A stretch of 64,000 nt of DNA from Alcanivorax sp. DG881 (GCF_000155615.1 NZ_DS989915.1:1-64000); one strand, 5' to 3'. Counted from the stretch's first letter, positions 7,336-17,236 are shown. A program made the numbers and translations. The notes: generated from the letters alone by a model not told the origin.

Positions 7336-9945
7336 ATGGAAATTGGTCATGCAGCCGTCGCTATCACACGCCTTCAGGATTATTGTCCTCCTGCCTATCT
7401 GGTCGATAGTGTGGCACTGGATGTAGATATTCGCGATGGTGTGACCACGGTGACCAGTAGCCTGTCTCTGCGTCGCAATCCTGCCTCTCCTGACGCCACA
7501 GTAATGGCTTTCAACGGTGAAGGCCTCCTCTTGCGCACTCTGGCGCTGGATGATGTGGTGCTCGATAGCGACCGCTATCACTATGAGAACGGCCTGTTAA
7601 CCGTTGAGGGGTTGCGTGAAGCCTGTACGCTCACCTCCGTGGTCGATATTGAGCCGGAAAAAAATACCGCGCTGGAAGGGTTGTACCAGTCCAATGGCAT
7701 GTACTGCACCCAGTGCGAAGCGGAAGGCTTTCGCCATATTACGTTTTTCCCGGACCGTCCGGATGTTCTGTCTCGATTTACCACTACGGTGCGGGCGGAC
7801 AAGCAGCGCTATCCGTTGCTGTTATCCAATGGTAACCCGATAGATCAGGGGGAAGAGGGGGATCGCCACTGGGTAACCTGGGAAGACCCGTTCCCGAAAC
7901 CCTGTTATCTGTTTGCGCTCGTAGCCGGAGACCTGGCGTGCCTGGAAGACACTTTCATGACGGTATCCGGCCGCAAGGTGGCATTGCGTCTGTATGCCGA
8001 GCATCGTGATCTGGACAAGCTGGACCATGCCATGGCGTCGCTGAAAAACGCCATGCGCTGGGATGAGCAGGTTTACGGCCGGGAATACGATCTGGATATC
8101 TACATGATCGTGGCGGTCAGCCACTTCAACATGGGGGCCATGGAAAACAAGGGTCTGAATATTTTCAACACCTCCTGTGTGCTGGCGCATCCCTCGACTA
8201 CCACAGACGCAGGGTTCCAGCGGGTGGAATCCGTGGTGGCTCACGAATACTTCCATAACTGGTCCGGTAACCGGGTGACCTGTCGCGACTGGTTCCAGCT
8301 AAGTCTGAAAGAAGGGTTTACGGTCTTTCGCGATCAGCAGTTTTCGGCGGACATGAATTCCGCTGCCGTTCAGCGGGTGGAGAACGTGGACTTCCTGGTG
8401 AATCACCAATTCCCGGAAGATCAGGGGCCCATGGCTCACGCCGTTCGTCCGGAGGAATACCAGAAGATTGATAATTTCTACACCCTGACCATTTATGAAA
8501 AGGGCGCGGAAATTGTTCGCATGCAGTATCACTTGCTGGGGGCGGAGAATTTCCGCAAGGCGACAGACCATTATTTCGAAGCGAATGATGGCAAAGCGGT
8601 AACCTGTGATGACTTCGTAGCCAGCATGGAGGCCGTTTCCGGCCGTGATCTGGGCCAGTTCAAGCGTTGGTACAGCCAGGCGGGCACGCCGGTGCTGACC
8701 GTTACCGACGAGTACCGTGAGGGGCAATATCACCTCACTTTTCGGCAACATACTCCTGCCACTCCGGGTCAGGAGGACAAGCAGCCTCTGGTGATCCCGA
8801 TCCGTCTGGCCCTGTTGGATGACCAGGGCGCCCCCTGTGCGCTGGACGCGAACGGGCAGGGTGAGCAGGTCATCATTGTGGACCAGGCACAAGAAACCGT
8901 GTCTTTCGCGGTGCCTGAGGGCGTGACGCCTTCGTTGCTGCGCGGCTTCTCTGCCCCGGTGGTGCTGGATTATGACTACACGCAGGCGCAGCTGGCACGA
9001 CTGCTGGCTTATGACAGTGATGGCTATTGCCGCTGGAATGCGGCTCAGCGCCTTTACTTCGCCGCCCTGGATCGGCTGGTGGTTGAACCCGGAGAGGCGG
9101 ATGCAGAAGCTGCGGCGCTGGTGCCCGTGCTGGAGCAAGTCATTGCACGCAGCGATGAAGATCCCGCTCAGGCCGCGTTGTTGCTCACCTTGCCCAGTGA
9201 AGTGGCATTGGGTGACCGGCATACACCCTTGAACCCGGCATCCATTCATCTGGCTCACCGTGCCATGAAACGGGCATTGGGCAAGGCCTTGCAGTCACAC
9301 TGGCTGTCTCTGGCAGAAAACCTGCTGGCGACGGAATTGAGCATGGATGGCCGTGCCATGGGGCGACGGCAATTGCGTAATCTGGCGCTGGACTTTTTGG
9401 CAGCAGGCGGACACGACGAAGCGGCGCGATTGGCGGTTGAATTGTTTGAGCTTCCCCTGTGTATGAGTGAAGAGCTGGGGGCGCTGAAGGTGCTGGTGCA
9501 CCATGACTTGCCGGGGGCGGACCAGGCTCTGGCGCAGTTTGCTGAACGGTGGCAGGAGGAGGCACTGGTGATGGATCAGTGGTTCGCGGTGCAGGCCACG
9601 GTGCCGGGCGAGCAGACAGTCGATCGGGTCAATGGTTTGCTGGAGCATCCTGCCTTTGACTGGAAAACGCCGAACCGGGTGCGGGCTCTGGTGGGAACAT
9701 TCACCAATGGCAACCCGTCGGCCTTCCATGCGGAAAGTGGGGCGGGGTATCGCTTGTTTGCCCAGGCGCTGTCCCGGTTGGATGCGATCAACCCGCAGGT
9801 GGCGGCCCGCCTGGCCAATGGCGCGGCGCGCTTGCCCAGGCTCGAACCGCAGCGGCGGGAGCGGCTGGCAGAAGTACTTGCTAATGTGCAAAAAAATTCA
9901 TCCGGTAACGTGGCAGAAGTGCTGGGCCGCATCCTGTCATCCTGA
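7336..9945 (+). CDS. pepN: Aminopeptidase N (M1 metallopeptidase)
   Basis: PepN removes N-terminal amino acids from peptides in the cytoplasm. The 869-aa length nearly equals E. coli PepN (870). The exopeptidase signature GAMENKGLNIF is followed by the zinc site HEYFHNWSGNR, with His303, Glu304, His307 and Glu326 as the expected HExxH-x18-E ligands. The N-terminal beta-saddle, the catalytic domain, the small beta domain and the helical C-terminal bowl are all in order. ATG 7336 follows CAGGAG. The gene stands alone between the lipase hairpin and the DUF1302 operon. Confidence 0.97.
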   Translation: MEIGHAAVAITRLQDYCPPAYLVDSVALDVDIRDGVTTVTSSLSLRRNPASPDATVMAFNGEGLLLRTLALDDVVLDSDRYHYENGLLTVEGLREACTLTSVVDIEPEKNTALEGLYQSNGMYCTQCEAEGFRHITFFPDRPDVLSRFTTTVRADKQRYPLLLSNGNPIDQGEEGDRHWVTWEDPFPKPCYLFALVAGDLACLEDTFMTVSGRKVALRLYAEHRDLDKLDHAMASLKNAMRWDEQVYGREYDLDIYMIVAVSHFNMGAMENKGLNIFNTSCVLAHPSTTTDAGFQRVESVVAHEYFHNWSGNRVTCRDWFQLSLKEGFTVFRDQQFSADMNSAAVQRVENVDFLVNHQFPEDQGPMAHAVRPEEYQKIDNFYTLTIYEKGAEIVRMQYHLLGAENFRKATDHYFEANDGKAVTCDDFVASMEAVSGRDLGQFKRWYSQAGTPVLTVTDEYREGQYHLTFRQHTPATPGQEDKQPLVIPIRLALLDDQGAPCALDANGQGEQVIIVDQAQETVSFAVPEGVTPSLLRGFSAPVVLDYDYTQAQLARLLAYDSDGYCRWNAAQRLYFAALDRLVVEPGEADAEAAALVPVLEQVIARSDEDPAQAALLLTLPSEVALGDRHTPLNPASIHLAHRAMKRALGKALQSHWLSLAENLLATELSMDGRAMGRRQLRNLALDFLAAGGHDEAARLAVELFELPLCMSEELGALKVLVHHDLPGADQALAQFAERWQEEALVMDQWFAVQATVPGEQTVDRVNGLLEHPAFDWKTPNRVRALVGTFTNGNPSAFHAESGAGYRLFAQALSRLDAINPQVAARLANGAARLPRLEPQRRERLAEVLANVQKNSSGNVAEVLGRILSS

Positions 9946-10177
9946 TTCTGCGGACCTCGCCGGATGGAGCTGTACGGGGCCAATAAAGGGATGACCGGCT
10001 AGTCGTTAATAATAGAGTACACAGGGGATTTATTTTTTTTCCTGATGTGTAAGAATTATGCATTAGCTCGGGCGGTGGTTTGTATCAGGAAGAATGATGG
10101 GACCTGCTGCAAATGGGAGCTGCTGTTGCCCGAGTAAAAAACAATAAAGCCATGCGCATGGCAATTCGGAGAGCTAC

Positions 10178-12181
10178 ATGAATAATAATCACCTGCGTAA
10201 AACCAGGCTGGCTATGGCTGTTGCCAGCATCACTGCCCTTACCGGGCTGTCCCTTCCTGCTTCAGCGGTTCAACTTGATTTTGAAAACCCGGACTGGTCG
10301 GGCCGGTTGGATACGACCTTGTCAGTTGGTGCCCTGTTCCGGACGGAGGGGCAGGATTCCATGCTTGCCGCCACCGGTGACGTGGTGGACATGACCAAGG
10401 CCGGTTACGGTTCTCAGATCAACAAGAACGATGCCAATAATAACTACGATACGGGCCTGGCCTCTCTGGTGTACAAAATCACCCCGGAGCTGGATCTGAG
10501 CTGGCAGGGCAAGTACGGCATGTTTCTGCGTGGCACCGCCTTTTATGATCAGGTGATTATGGGCGGCGACCATAATGGCGGTGTTCTGAATGCGTCTGCC
10601 CCGTATGTACCAGGAAATGGTTTCAGCCGTTACGCGACCTATTCGGATTATGCGAACAATGGCACGGGTGACGACTTTACCCGTGATGCCGAGCGCTACG
10701 CCGGCCAGCGTGCGCGTATGCTGGATGCGTATGTGTGGGGCAACTTCGATATGTTCGATCGCCCCCTGAACGTACGTCTTGGTCAGCAGGTGATTAACTG
10801 GGGTGAGGCGCTGTTCATGCAGAATGGTGTTAACACTGCCAACTATTTTGATCTGAATGCCTTGCGTCTGCCGGGTTCTGAAATCAAAGAGGCCTTGCTT
10901 CCCCTCAATAGCTTGTACTTCTCCTACGGCTTGACCTTCAATGCCACCCTTGAGGCGTTCTACCAGCTGGACTGGAAGAACTCGGAAGATGCGCCAACGG
11001 GTACCTACTTCTCCACTCATGACGCCTTCCCGGGCAAGGGTGCAGACAACGTAATCATTGACGGGCGGGTCGTTGCTCTGGGCGCTAACGCTCCGGGTCT
11101 CGAAGGGGCCTTTGCAGGTTATACCGCTCTTAACTACTCCGACTATCAATACGAAGCGACTCAGGTGACGGTAGACCGCATCAGAGACAAAGAAGCTTCA
11201 GACAGTGGTCAGTTTGGTCTGGCATACCGTTATTTTGCTGAAGGCCTTAATGGCACGGAGTTCGCGCTGTATTACACCCGCACCCATGCGAAGACGCCGG
11301 TTGTGGGGGCTCGTCTGAATAATGTCCAGGCGGCACAAGGTGGTGGCGCGGCAGCGATGCCATTGATCATCGACACTGCAGAATATCAGATGGCGTACGC
11401 CGAAGATCAGGACATGATTGGTGGTAGCTTTAACACCAGTATTGGCAGCATGTCCCTGGCCGGTGAAATTGCTTACCGTCCCAAGCGTGCGATTATCAAC
11501 GAAGCGGGCGATGACCTGATTTCTGCCCTGGCAGGAGCCGCTGGTAAATCCGCAGGTTTGCTGGGCCCTGATACTGTCGTGAGAATTGAAGATCTGACCG
11601 GTCACTGTGTGCGTGCAGAAATGGGTGGAAGCTGTCTGTCCGGCGATACAGTAGTCACTGATAGTGAGCTCTATTACTTCTATGACGAAGTGGAGAGCTA
11701 CAACGGCTCTCTTGTCAGCATCTTTAACTTCGGTCCTACATTCGGTTCTGATGGCCTTATCGCCTTGCTGGAGCTGGGTGTTGAGCACATCGAAGGGCTG
11801 GAAAGCCCGGATGAAGAATACAACTCAACAGCGGCAATTCTGGAATCAGAAGCACAGATCCTGAGCCCGGATGATCCGAACAAGTACAACCTGGACCCCA
11901 CCTCCTGGGGCTACCGTGCGGTGCTGAAGGCGGATTACAGTAACGTTTTCGCGGGTGTTTCCATGAGCCCAAGTGTACGTTTTGCCCATGATGTAAACGG
12001 TAACTCTCCGATTGGCGGCAACTTTATGGAAGATCGTAAGGCAGCCACCCTGGGCGTGAGTTTCCTGTACTTGAACAACCTGGAAGTGGCCATGTCTGGT
12101 ACCACCTTCTGGGGCGCCAAATATTCCAACAAACTGGCCGACCGGAACAACGCTTCGGTTTCTGTTAAGTACTCTTTCTAA
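10178..12181 (+). CDS. DUF1302 outer-membrane protein
   Basis: The 667-aa product has a Sec signal peptide (cleavage likely after LSLPASA) and then a beta-barrel-like sequence. It starts with the DUF1302 pattern (VQLDFENPDWSGRLDTTLS) and ends in an aromatic residue (SVSVKYSF), the usual beta-barrel assembly signal. It is the first gene of an operon with DUF1329, YCF48-like and RND/MMPL genes. In other Pseudomonadota this set is seen near steroid, terpenoid and lipid metabolism genes; a role in moving hydrophobic compounds across the envelope is inferred, not shown. ATG 10178 follows CGGAGAG. The 232-base region upstream should hold the operon promoter. Confidence 0.85.
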   Translation: MNNNHLRKTRLAMAVASITALTGLSLPASAVQLDFENPDWSGRLDTTLSVGALFRTEGQDSMLAATGDVVDMTKAGYGSQINKNDANNNYDTGLASLVYKITPELDLSWQGKYGMFLRGTAFYDQVIMGGDHNGGVLNASAPYVPGNGFSRYATYSDYANNGTGDDFTRDAERYAGQRARMLDAYVWGNFDMFDRPLNVRLGQQVINWGEALFMQNGVNTANYFDLNALRLPGSEIKEALLPLNSLYFSYGLTFNATLEAFYQLDWKNSEDAPTGTYFSTHDAFPGKGADNVIIDGRVVALGANAPGLEGAFAGYTALNYSDYQYEATQVTVDRIRDKEASDSGQFGLAYRYFAEGLNGTEFALYYTRTHAKTPVVGARLNNVQAAQGGGAAAMPLIIDTAEYQMAYAEDQDMIGGSFNTSIGSMSLAGEIAYRPKRAIINEAGDDLISALAGAAGKSAGLLGPDTVVRIEDLTGHCVRAEMGGSCLSGDTVVTDSELYYFYDEVESYNGSLVSIFNFGPTFGSDGLIALLELGVEHIEGLESPDEEYNSTAAILESEAQILSPDDPNKYNLDPTSWGYRAVLKADYSNVFAGVSMSPSVRFAHDVNGNSPIGGNFMEDRKAATLGVSFLYLNNLEVAMSGTTFWGAKYSNKLADRNNASVSVKYSF

Positions 12182-12188
12182 TTTGTTC

Positions 12189-12213
12189 CAGGCCGGAATG
12201 CCGGCCTGTTTTT
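12189..12213 (+). terminator. Intra-operon attenuator-like hairpin
   Basis: CAGGCCGG, loop AATG, CCGGCCTG and five Ts lie between the DUF1302 stop and the DUF1329 start, 14 bases before the DUF1329 ATG. A partial terminator here would let the barrel be made in excess of the downstream proteins. Confidence 0.7.
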
Positions 12214-12227
12214 AACGGAGAGCAATC

Positions 12228-13634
12228 ATGTTGAAGAAATTGACCGCAATGGGTGGTGCACTGGCACTGTCTCTGAGCGTAGCGGCCAATGTGCACGCTG
12301 GTGTTTCCAGCCAGGAAGCGGCGAAGCTGGGTAAATCCCTGACGCCATTCGGTGCACAGATTAAAGGCAACGGCAAAGCGATCTCTACAGGTCTGGGTAT
12401 CCCGGATTACACCGGTGGCATTCAGCGCAAGGATATTCCCAAGGAATACACCCGCCCGGGCCAGCATCACCCGGACCCGTACAAGTCTGACAAAATCGCC
12501 TTCACCATCAACGCCCAGAACGTGTCCCAGTATGCGGACAAGGTGCCGGATGGTGTGCAGGCTATGCTGAAAACCTACCCGGACACCTTCAAGCTGAACG
12601 TGTATCCGAGCCATCGCTCCACGTCTGCACCGCAATGGGTGTACGACAATACCAAAAGCAACGCGACCAAAGCCAAGCTGGGTGAAACCGGCGTGGATAA
12701 CGCCTTTGGCGGTATTCCGTTCCCGATTCTGAGTGGTAGCAACGAGCAGAAAGCCAAGCAGGCAATCTGGAATCACATTCTGCGCTGGCGTGGTCTGTAC
12801 GTGGTGCGTCGTGCGTCAGAAGTGGCCGTTCAGCGTAGCGGTGCCTACTCGCTGATTACCTCGCAGCAGGAAGTGTATTTCCGTTATTACGATCCGAAGT
12901 ACAACTTCGACTCCCTGGATAACATCATTTTCTACTACCTGTCCTTCACCAAAGCGCCGGCACGTCTGGCCGGTGGTGCGGTACTGGTACACGAAATGCT
13001 GGACCAACAGAAAATGCCGCGCCAAGCGTGGGGCTACAATGCCGGCCAGCGTCGCGTGCGTCGTGCACCGAACCTGGCTTACGACACGCCGATTGCGGCG
13101 GCCGATGGCCTGCGTACGGCAGACGACACCGACATGTATAACGGTGCGCCGGACAAGTACAACTGGAAGCTGGTTAGCGATAAGCCAGTAGAAATGTTCA
13201 TCCCGTACAACAACTACAAGCTGGACAGCCCGGATGTGAAGTACGAGACCTTGCTGCAGAAGGGTCACGTCAATTCGGATTACCAGCGCTGGGAGTTACA
13301 CCGTGTCTGGGTGGTGGAAGCAACCTTGAAAGAAGGTGAGCGCCACATCTACGAGAAGCGTCGCTTCTATATTGATGCGGATTCCTGGCAGATTGCCGCC
13401 ATCGACCAGTACGACCGTCGTGGCGAGCTGTGGCGCGTCAGCCTGGCTTACATCAAGAACTACTACGAAGTACCGACCCAGTGGACCGCTCTGGATACGT
13501 TCCACGACCTGCGTGCTCAGCGTTATCACGTGCAGTTCCTGGATAACGAAGAGTCAACGATGCTTGATTACAGCCAGCCGGTACCCGGCGACCGCTATTT
13601 CCACCCGGCAGCGCTACGCCGCCGCGGTCGTTAA
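12228..13634 (+). CDS. DUF1329 periplasmic protein
   Basis: The 468-aa product has a clear signal peptide (MLKKLTAMGGALALSLSVAANVHA is the region, cleavage near ANVHA). The mature part carries the DUF1329 features: an SQEAAKLGKSLTPFGA start, a central RRAPNLAYDTP segment and a C-terminal half resembling LolA-fold lipid carriers (EKRRFYIDADSW). DUF1329 proteins are almost always next to DUF1302 proteins, as here, which supports a periplasmic partner of the barrel. The start follows GGAGAG. Long hairpins follow its stop codon. The exact ligand is unknown. Confidence 0.88.
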   Translation: MLKKLTAMGGALALSLSVAANVHAGVSSQEAAKLGKSLTPFGAQIKGNGKAISTGLGIPDYTGGIQRKDIPKEYTRPGQHHPDPYKSDKIAFTINAQNVSQYADKVPDGVQAMLKTYPDTFKLNVYPSHRSTSAPQWVYDNTKSNATKAKLGETGVDNAFGGIPFPILSGSNEQKAKQAIWNHILRWRGLYVVRRASEVAVQRSGAYSLITSQQEVYFRYYDPKYNFDSLDNIIFYYLSFTKAPARLAGGAVLVHEMLDQQKMPRQAWGYNAGQRRVRRAPNLAYDTPIAAADGLRTADDTDMYNGAPDKYNWKLVSDKPVEMFIPYNNYKLDSPDVKYETLLQKGHVNSDYQRWELHRVWVVEATLKEGERHIYEKRRFYIDADSWQIAAIDQYDRRGELWRVSLAYIKNYYEVPTQWTALDTFHDLRAQRYHVQFLDNEESTMLDYSQPVPGDRYFHPAALRRRGR

Positions 13635-13644
13635 TTATAAAAAC

Positions 13645-13731
13645 GCCGGCTCCTTGAAGCCGGCAATGCAAAACGACCGGGAGGCCGCCCATGGCTCCCG
13701 GTCGTTTTGTGCTCGGCCCTGAAAAAGGGCC
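13645..13731 (+). terminator. Cluster of three hairpins after the DUF1329 gene
   Basis: GCCGGCT/AGCCGGC (13645-13664), a perfect 14-bp stem AAAACGACCGGGAG with its complement (13670-13708), and GGCCCT/AGGGCC (about 13715-13731) follow one another in the 117-base gap before the next gene. The second ends in GTCGTTTT and may stop part of the transcription. Confidence 0.6.
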
Positions 13732-13751
13732 CTCGGGAAGAGTAAGGGACA

Positions 13752-14843
13752 ATGAAAAAAACAGTGCTAATGGCTTTTTCGGCCATACTGTCTGCGCCCC
13801 TGCAGGCAGATTTCGTTTCGAATGATGCGCCTCTGGTCACCGCTAACAATTACCTGGATATCGCCTATGCCGATAGCCGGATTGTTGCTGTGGGCGACCG
13901 GGGTAAAATTCTCTATTCCGATGATCAGGGCGATCACTGGAAGCAGGCGGTAACGCCATCTGAAGTATTGCTTACTTCGGTGTGTTTTGCTGATGCTCGC
14001 CACGGCTGGGCGGTTGGCCACGATGCGGTGGTGCTGGGCAGCGATGATGGTGGGGAAACCTGGACCGTGCAGTACAGCGACCCTCTGGGTAGTGGCGAGG
14101 ATGATGCGGCGCCGGTTGAGGAGGAGCTGGATGACTACGCCATGGATGATCTCTATGGCGACCCGTACGGTGATGATGCCTACGGTGATGAAGGCGACGA
14201 TCTCTATGGCGATAGTGCTGCCATGGCACCGGTAGATACATCCGGTGCACCGTTGCTGGATGTGTTCTGCGATAGCCGTGATCGTGCGGTTGCTGTGGGC
14301 GGGTATGGCTACTTCCTGCGAACCACCGATGGTGGCGAAACCTGGAATAAAGCCCTGGATAGCCTGGATAACCGTGATGGCTGGCATTTGTATGACTATG
14401 CCGCTGCCAAAGGCGGAAACGATCGTTATGTCGTGGGCGAAAAGGGCGTGATGTTCCACTCTGCCGACAAAGGTGTGAGCTGGGAAAAACTGCAAAGTCC
14501 TTACAGCGGTACCCTGTTCGGGGTGACGGCGATTTCTGATTATAAAGCTTTGACCTATGGCCTTCAGGGCAATGTGTGGTTGACGGCTAATCGGGGGCGC
14601 AGCTGGGCAAAAATTCCCTCAAAGCTGAGCCGCGGCGTGAACGATGGCACCGTACTGGCGGATGGCACTGTGGTGCTGGTCACTAACGCCGGTGGCATCC
14701 TTACCAGCCATGATGGCGGTCAATCTTTTTCCCTGCGGTTCTTGCCGGATCGCGATTCTATCTCCGCAGTTCTTCCCCGTGATGCGGGTGGCATTCTTGT
14801 CGCCGGGCAGGGTGGGTTGCGTGTGATCGAAGACGTTAAATAA
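13752..14843 (+). CDS. YCF48-like beta-propeller with acidic DYG insertion
   Basis: The 363-aa product has a short signal peptide (MKKTVLMAFSAILSAPLQA) and repeated propeller blades with the YCF48/BNR pattern (AVGDRGKILYSDDQGDHW; FLRTTDGGETW; TANRGRSWAK; TSHDGGQSF). Between blades, about residues 115-157, is a low-complexity acidic insertion rich in Asp, Tyr and Gly (for example LYGDPYGDDAYGDEGDDLYG). Its neighbours and strand place it in the DUF1302-DUF1329-RND operon, with 11 bases to the RND start. Related proteins occur beside such RND exporters and may be periplasmic scaffolds; that is inference. YCF48 itself is a photosystem II assembly factor, and no photosynthesis is implied here. Confidence 0.85.
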   Translation: MKKTVLMAFSAILSAPLQADFVSNDAPLVTANNYLDIAYADSRIVAVGDRGKILYSDDQGDHWKQAVTPSEVLLTSVCFADARHGWAVGHDAVVLGSDDGGETWTVQYSDPLGSGEDDAAPVEEELDDYAMDDLYGDPYGDDAYGDEGDDLYGDSAAMAPVDTSGAPLLDVFCDSRDRAVAVGGYGYFLRTTDGGETWNKALDSLDNRDGWHLYDYAAAKGGNDRYVVGEKGVMFHSADKGVSWEKLQSPYSGTLFGVTAISDYKALTYGLQGNVWLTANRGRSWAKIPSKLSRGVNDGTVLADGTVVLVTNAGGILTSHDGGQSFSLRFLPDRDSISAVLPRDAGGILVAGQGGLRVIEDVK

Positions 14844-14854
14844 GGGGCACAGCA

Positions 14855-17236
14855 ATGTCAGGTCGCATTTCCAAAAGTATTGCCAGTGGGCTGTTCGCTG
14901 TTCGGCCCCTGATTCTGCTGGCCTTTATCGCAGCCACCGTGCTGCTGGGTTTCCAGGCCAGCAAGATCGAACTGAACACCGATATCCGCAAGATGGTCCC
15001 GCTGGATCATCCTTATATCCAGAATTTCCTCGAGCACCAGAATGATTTGAGCCTGGGTAATGACGTCCGCGTGATTGTTGCGGAAACCCAGGGCGATGAC
15101 ATCTTCAACGAAGACTATGTCAACGCGTTGAAAGAAGTCACTGACGAAGTCTTTGCACTGGAAGGCGTTGATCCGAGCAAAATCCGTTCACTGTGGACCA
15201 GCAATGTTCGCTGGAACGAAGTGACCGAGCAGGGCTTTCAGGGCGGGGAAGTGATTCCTGCAGGCTATGATGGCTCACAAGATTCACTGGAACAGCTGCG
15301 TACCAACGTGCTGCGTTCCGGGCAGGTGGGTCGTCTGGTTGCCGATAACTTCCAGTCCAGCGTGGTGCACGCTTATTTGCTGGATGCCTTGGGCGATGAC
15401 GGTGTCGATATTCCGGCCCTGTCGGCCCGGCTGGAAGAGATCCGCGGCAAGTATCAGGATAAATACCCGAACGTTCGCATTCACATCGTCGGCCTGGCCA
15501 AAAAAGCCGGTGACGTGATGGCAGCGGCGGAAGAAGTGGCCATGTTCTTCTTCTTCACCCTGGGGTTGATCGCGCTGTTGCTGTTGATCGACACCCGCTG
15601 CCTGCGCAGTGCACTGACCGTGACGGCCTGCTCCTTTGTGGCCGTGATTTGGCAGCTGGGCATTGTCAGCAGCCTGGGCTTCACCATTGACCCATATTCC
15701 ATGCTGGTGCCGTTCCTGGTGTTTGCCATTGCGGTATCACACGGTGTTCAGATCGTTAACACCCTGGCCAACTATGCAGCAGAAGGGCGTAGCTCGCTGG
15801 ATTCGGCCCGCTCTACGTTCCAGGCGCTGTGTGTGCCGGGCATGGTGGCGCTGGTGTCGGATGCCATCGGTTTCCTCACCCTCTACATGATCGATGTGGG
15901 CGTGATTCGTGAGCTGGCCATGGCCGCGAGCATCGGCGTGGCGGTGATCATCATTTCCAACCTGGTCGTTGTCCCGCTGGTATTGTCTTACCTGGGCGTG
16001 AGTGGTGCTTCCATTCGCAAGATTCAGGCTGGGGAAAAGAAAGATCACCCGCTGGCGGGGCTGTTTGCCCGCTTTACTCGCACTCCGTTGGCAGCGCTAT
16101 CTATTGTTGTGGCTGTTGCGGGTTATGGTGCCGGTATTTATCTCAGTCAGGATCTCAAAATTGGTGATCTGGACAAAGGGGCCCCCGAATTGTGGCCGGA
16201 CCCGTGTGAAGACATGGATTGCCCGCGCGGCTATGAGCCCAAGCCACGCTACCGTTACAACCATGACGTGAACTTCCTGGTATCCAATTACTCGGTAAGT
16301 GCGGATGTGCTGGTGGTCATGGGCAAGACACCGATGGAGTCCTGTAATACCTATCAGGCCATGCAGACCGTGGATGACCTGGCGTGGAACCTGCGTAATG
16401 TGGAAGGGGTGCAAGACGTCACGACCATCGCGTCTGCGACGAAGCTGATCTCGACCAACATGAATGAAGGGTCCATGAAATGGGCGACCATTTCCCGGGA
16501 TCAGTATGCGCTGAATAACGTTATGAGCTTCATGCCGGACAGCCTGTACAACCTGGATTGCTCCCTGACGCCGGTTTACGTGTTCCTGGACGATCACAAG
16601 GCAGAAACACTGGAGCGCGTTACCGGGGCAGTGGCAGAGTTTGCCGAGGCCCGTAACAACAAGGATGTGATGGAGCTGAAGCTGGCCTCGGGTAACGCGG
16701 GCGTGGAAGCAGCAACCAACCAGACCATCGCCGCCAGCCAGTACCCGATGCTGGCTCTGGTTTATGCGGTGGTGTCGGTGCTGATTCTGATCGCTTTCCG
16801 TTCTTTCCGTGCGGTGATTTGTATCATCGTACCGTTGGGGCTCACCTCGATTCTCTGTCAGGCACTGATGGCTCACCTTGGCATCGGCGTAAAAGTCGCC
16901 ACTCTGCCGGTGATTGCTCTGGGTGTGGGTATCGGTGTGGATTACGGTATTTATATCTACAGCAAGCTGTCTGAATACCTGAAGCAGGGTATGGAGCTGG
17001 AAGAAGCCTACAAGCAGACCCTGAAAACCACGGGTAAGGCGGTGGCGTTCACCGGTATTACCCTGGCGGTAGGTGTTGTCTTCTGGGTATTCAGTTCCAT
17101 CAAGTTCCAGGCGGACATGGGCATCCTGCTGACCTTTATGTTCCTGTGGAACATGATCGGCGCCCTGTGGCTTCTGCCGGCTCTGGCTCGTTTCCTGCTC
17201 AAGCCGGACCCGGCCCGCGCCAAACTGCGCAGTTAA
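14855..17236 (+). CDS. RND/MMPL-family transporter
   Basis: The 793-aa integral membrane protein has the RND/MMPL layout: an N-terminal membrane helix (RPLILLAFIAATVLLG), a periplasmic loop with the EFL-like sequence DIRKMVPLDHPYIQNF, five helices, then the same pattern repeated. Helix 10 holds the GVGIGVDYGIYIYSK signature. Cysteine pairs occur in the second periplasmic loop (DPCEDMDCPRGYE). MMPL transporters move lipids or other hydrophobic molecules with the proton gradient. It is the last gene of the DUF1302 operon and is followed by a strong terminator, so the unit is barrel, periplasmic carrier, propeller and pump. The substrate is unknown. Confidence 0.9.
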   Translation: MSGRISKSIASGLFAVRPLILLAFIAATVLLGFQASKIELNTDIRKMVPLDHPYIQNFLEHQNDLSLGNDVRVIVAETQGDDIFNEDYVNALKEVTDEVFALEGVDPSKIRSLWTSNVRWNEVTEQGFQGGEVIPAGYDGSQDSLEQLRTNVLRSGQVGRLVADNFQSSVVHAYLLDALGDDGVDIPALSARLEEIRGKYQDKYPNVRIHIVGLAKKAGDVMAAAEEVAMFFFFTLGLIALLLLIDTRCLRSALTVTACSFVAVIWQLGIVSSLGFTIDPYSMLVPFLVFAIAVSHGVQIVNTLANYAAEGRSSLDSARSTFQALCVPGMVALVSDAIGFLTLYMIDVGVIRELAMAASIGVAVIIISNLVVVPLVLSYLGVSGASIRKIQAGEKKDHPLAGLFARFTRTPLAALSIVVAVAGYGAGIYLSQDLKIGDLDKGAPELWPDPCEDMDCPRGYEPKPRYRYNHDVNFLVSNYSVSADVLVVMGKTPMESCNTYQAMQTVDDLAWNLRNVEGVQDVTTIASATKLISTNMNEGSMKWATISRDQYALNNVMSFMPDSLYNLDCSLTPVYVFLDDHKAETLERVTGAVAEFAEARNNKDVMELKLASGNAGVEAATNQTIAASQYPMLALVYAVVSVLILIAFRSFRAVICIIVPLGLTSILCQALMAHLGIGVKVATLPVIALGVGIGVDYGIYIYSKLSEYLKQGMELEEAYKQTLKTTGKAVAFTGITLAVGVVFWVFSSIKFQADMGILLTFMFLWNMIGALWLLPALARFLLKPDPARAKLRS

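Noticed and set aside
13752-14843. Photosystem II assembly factor
   Set aside because: The YCF48 resemblance is one of propeller fold only; nothing else in the window is photosynthetic, and the operon partners are envelope proteins.
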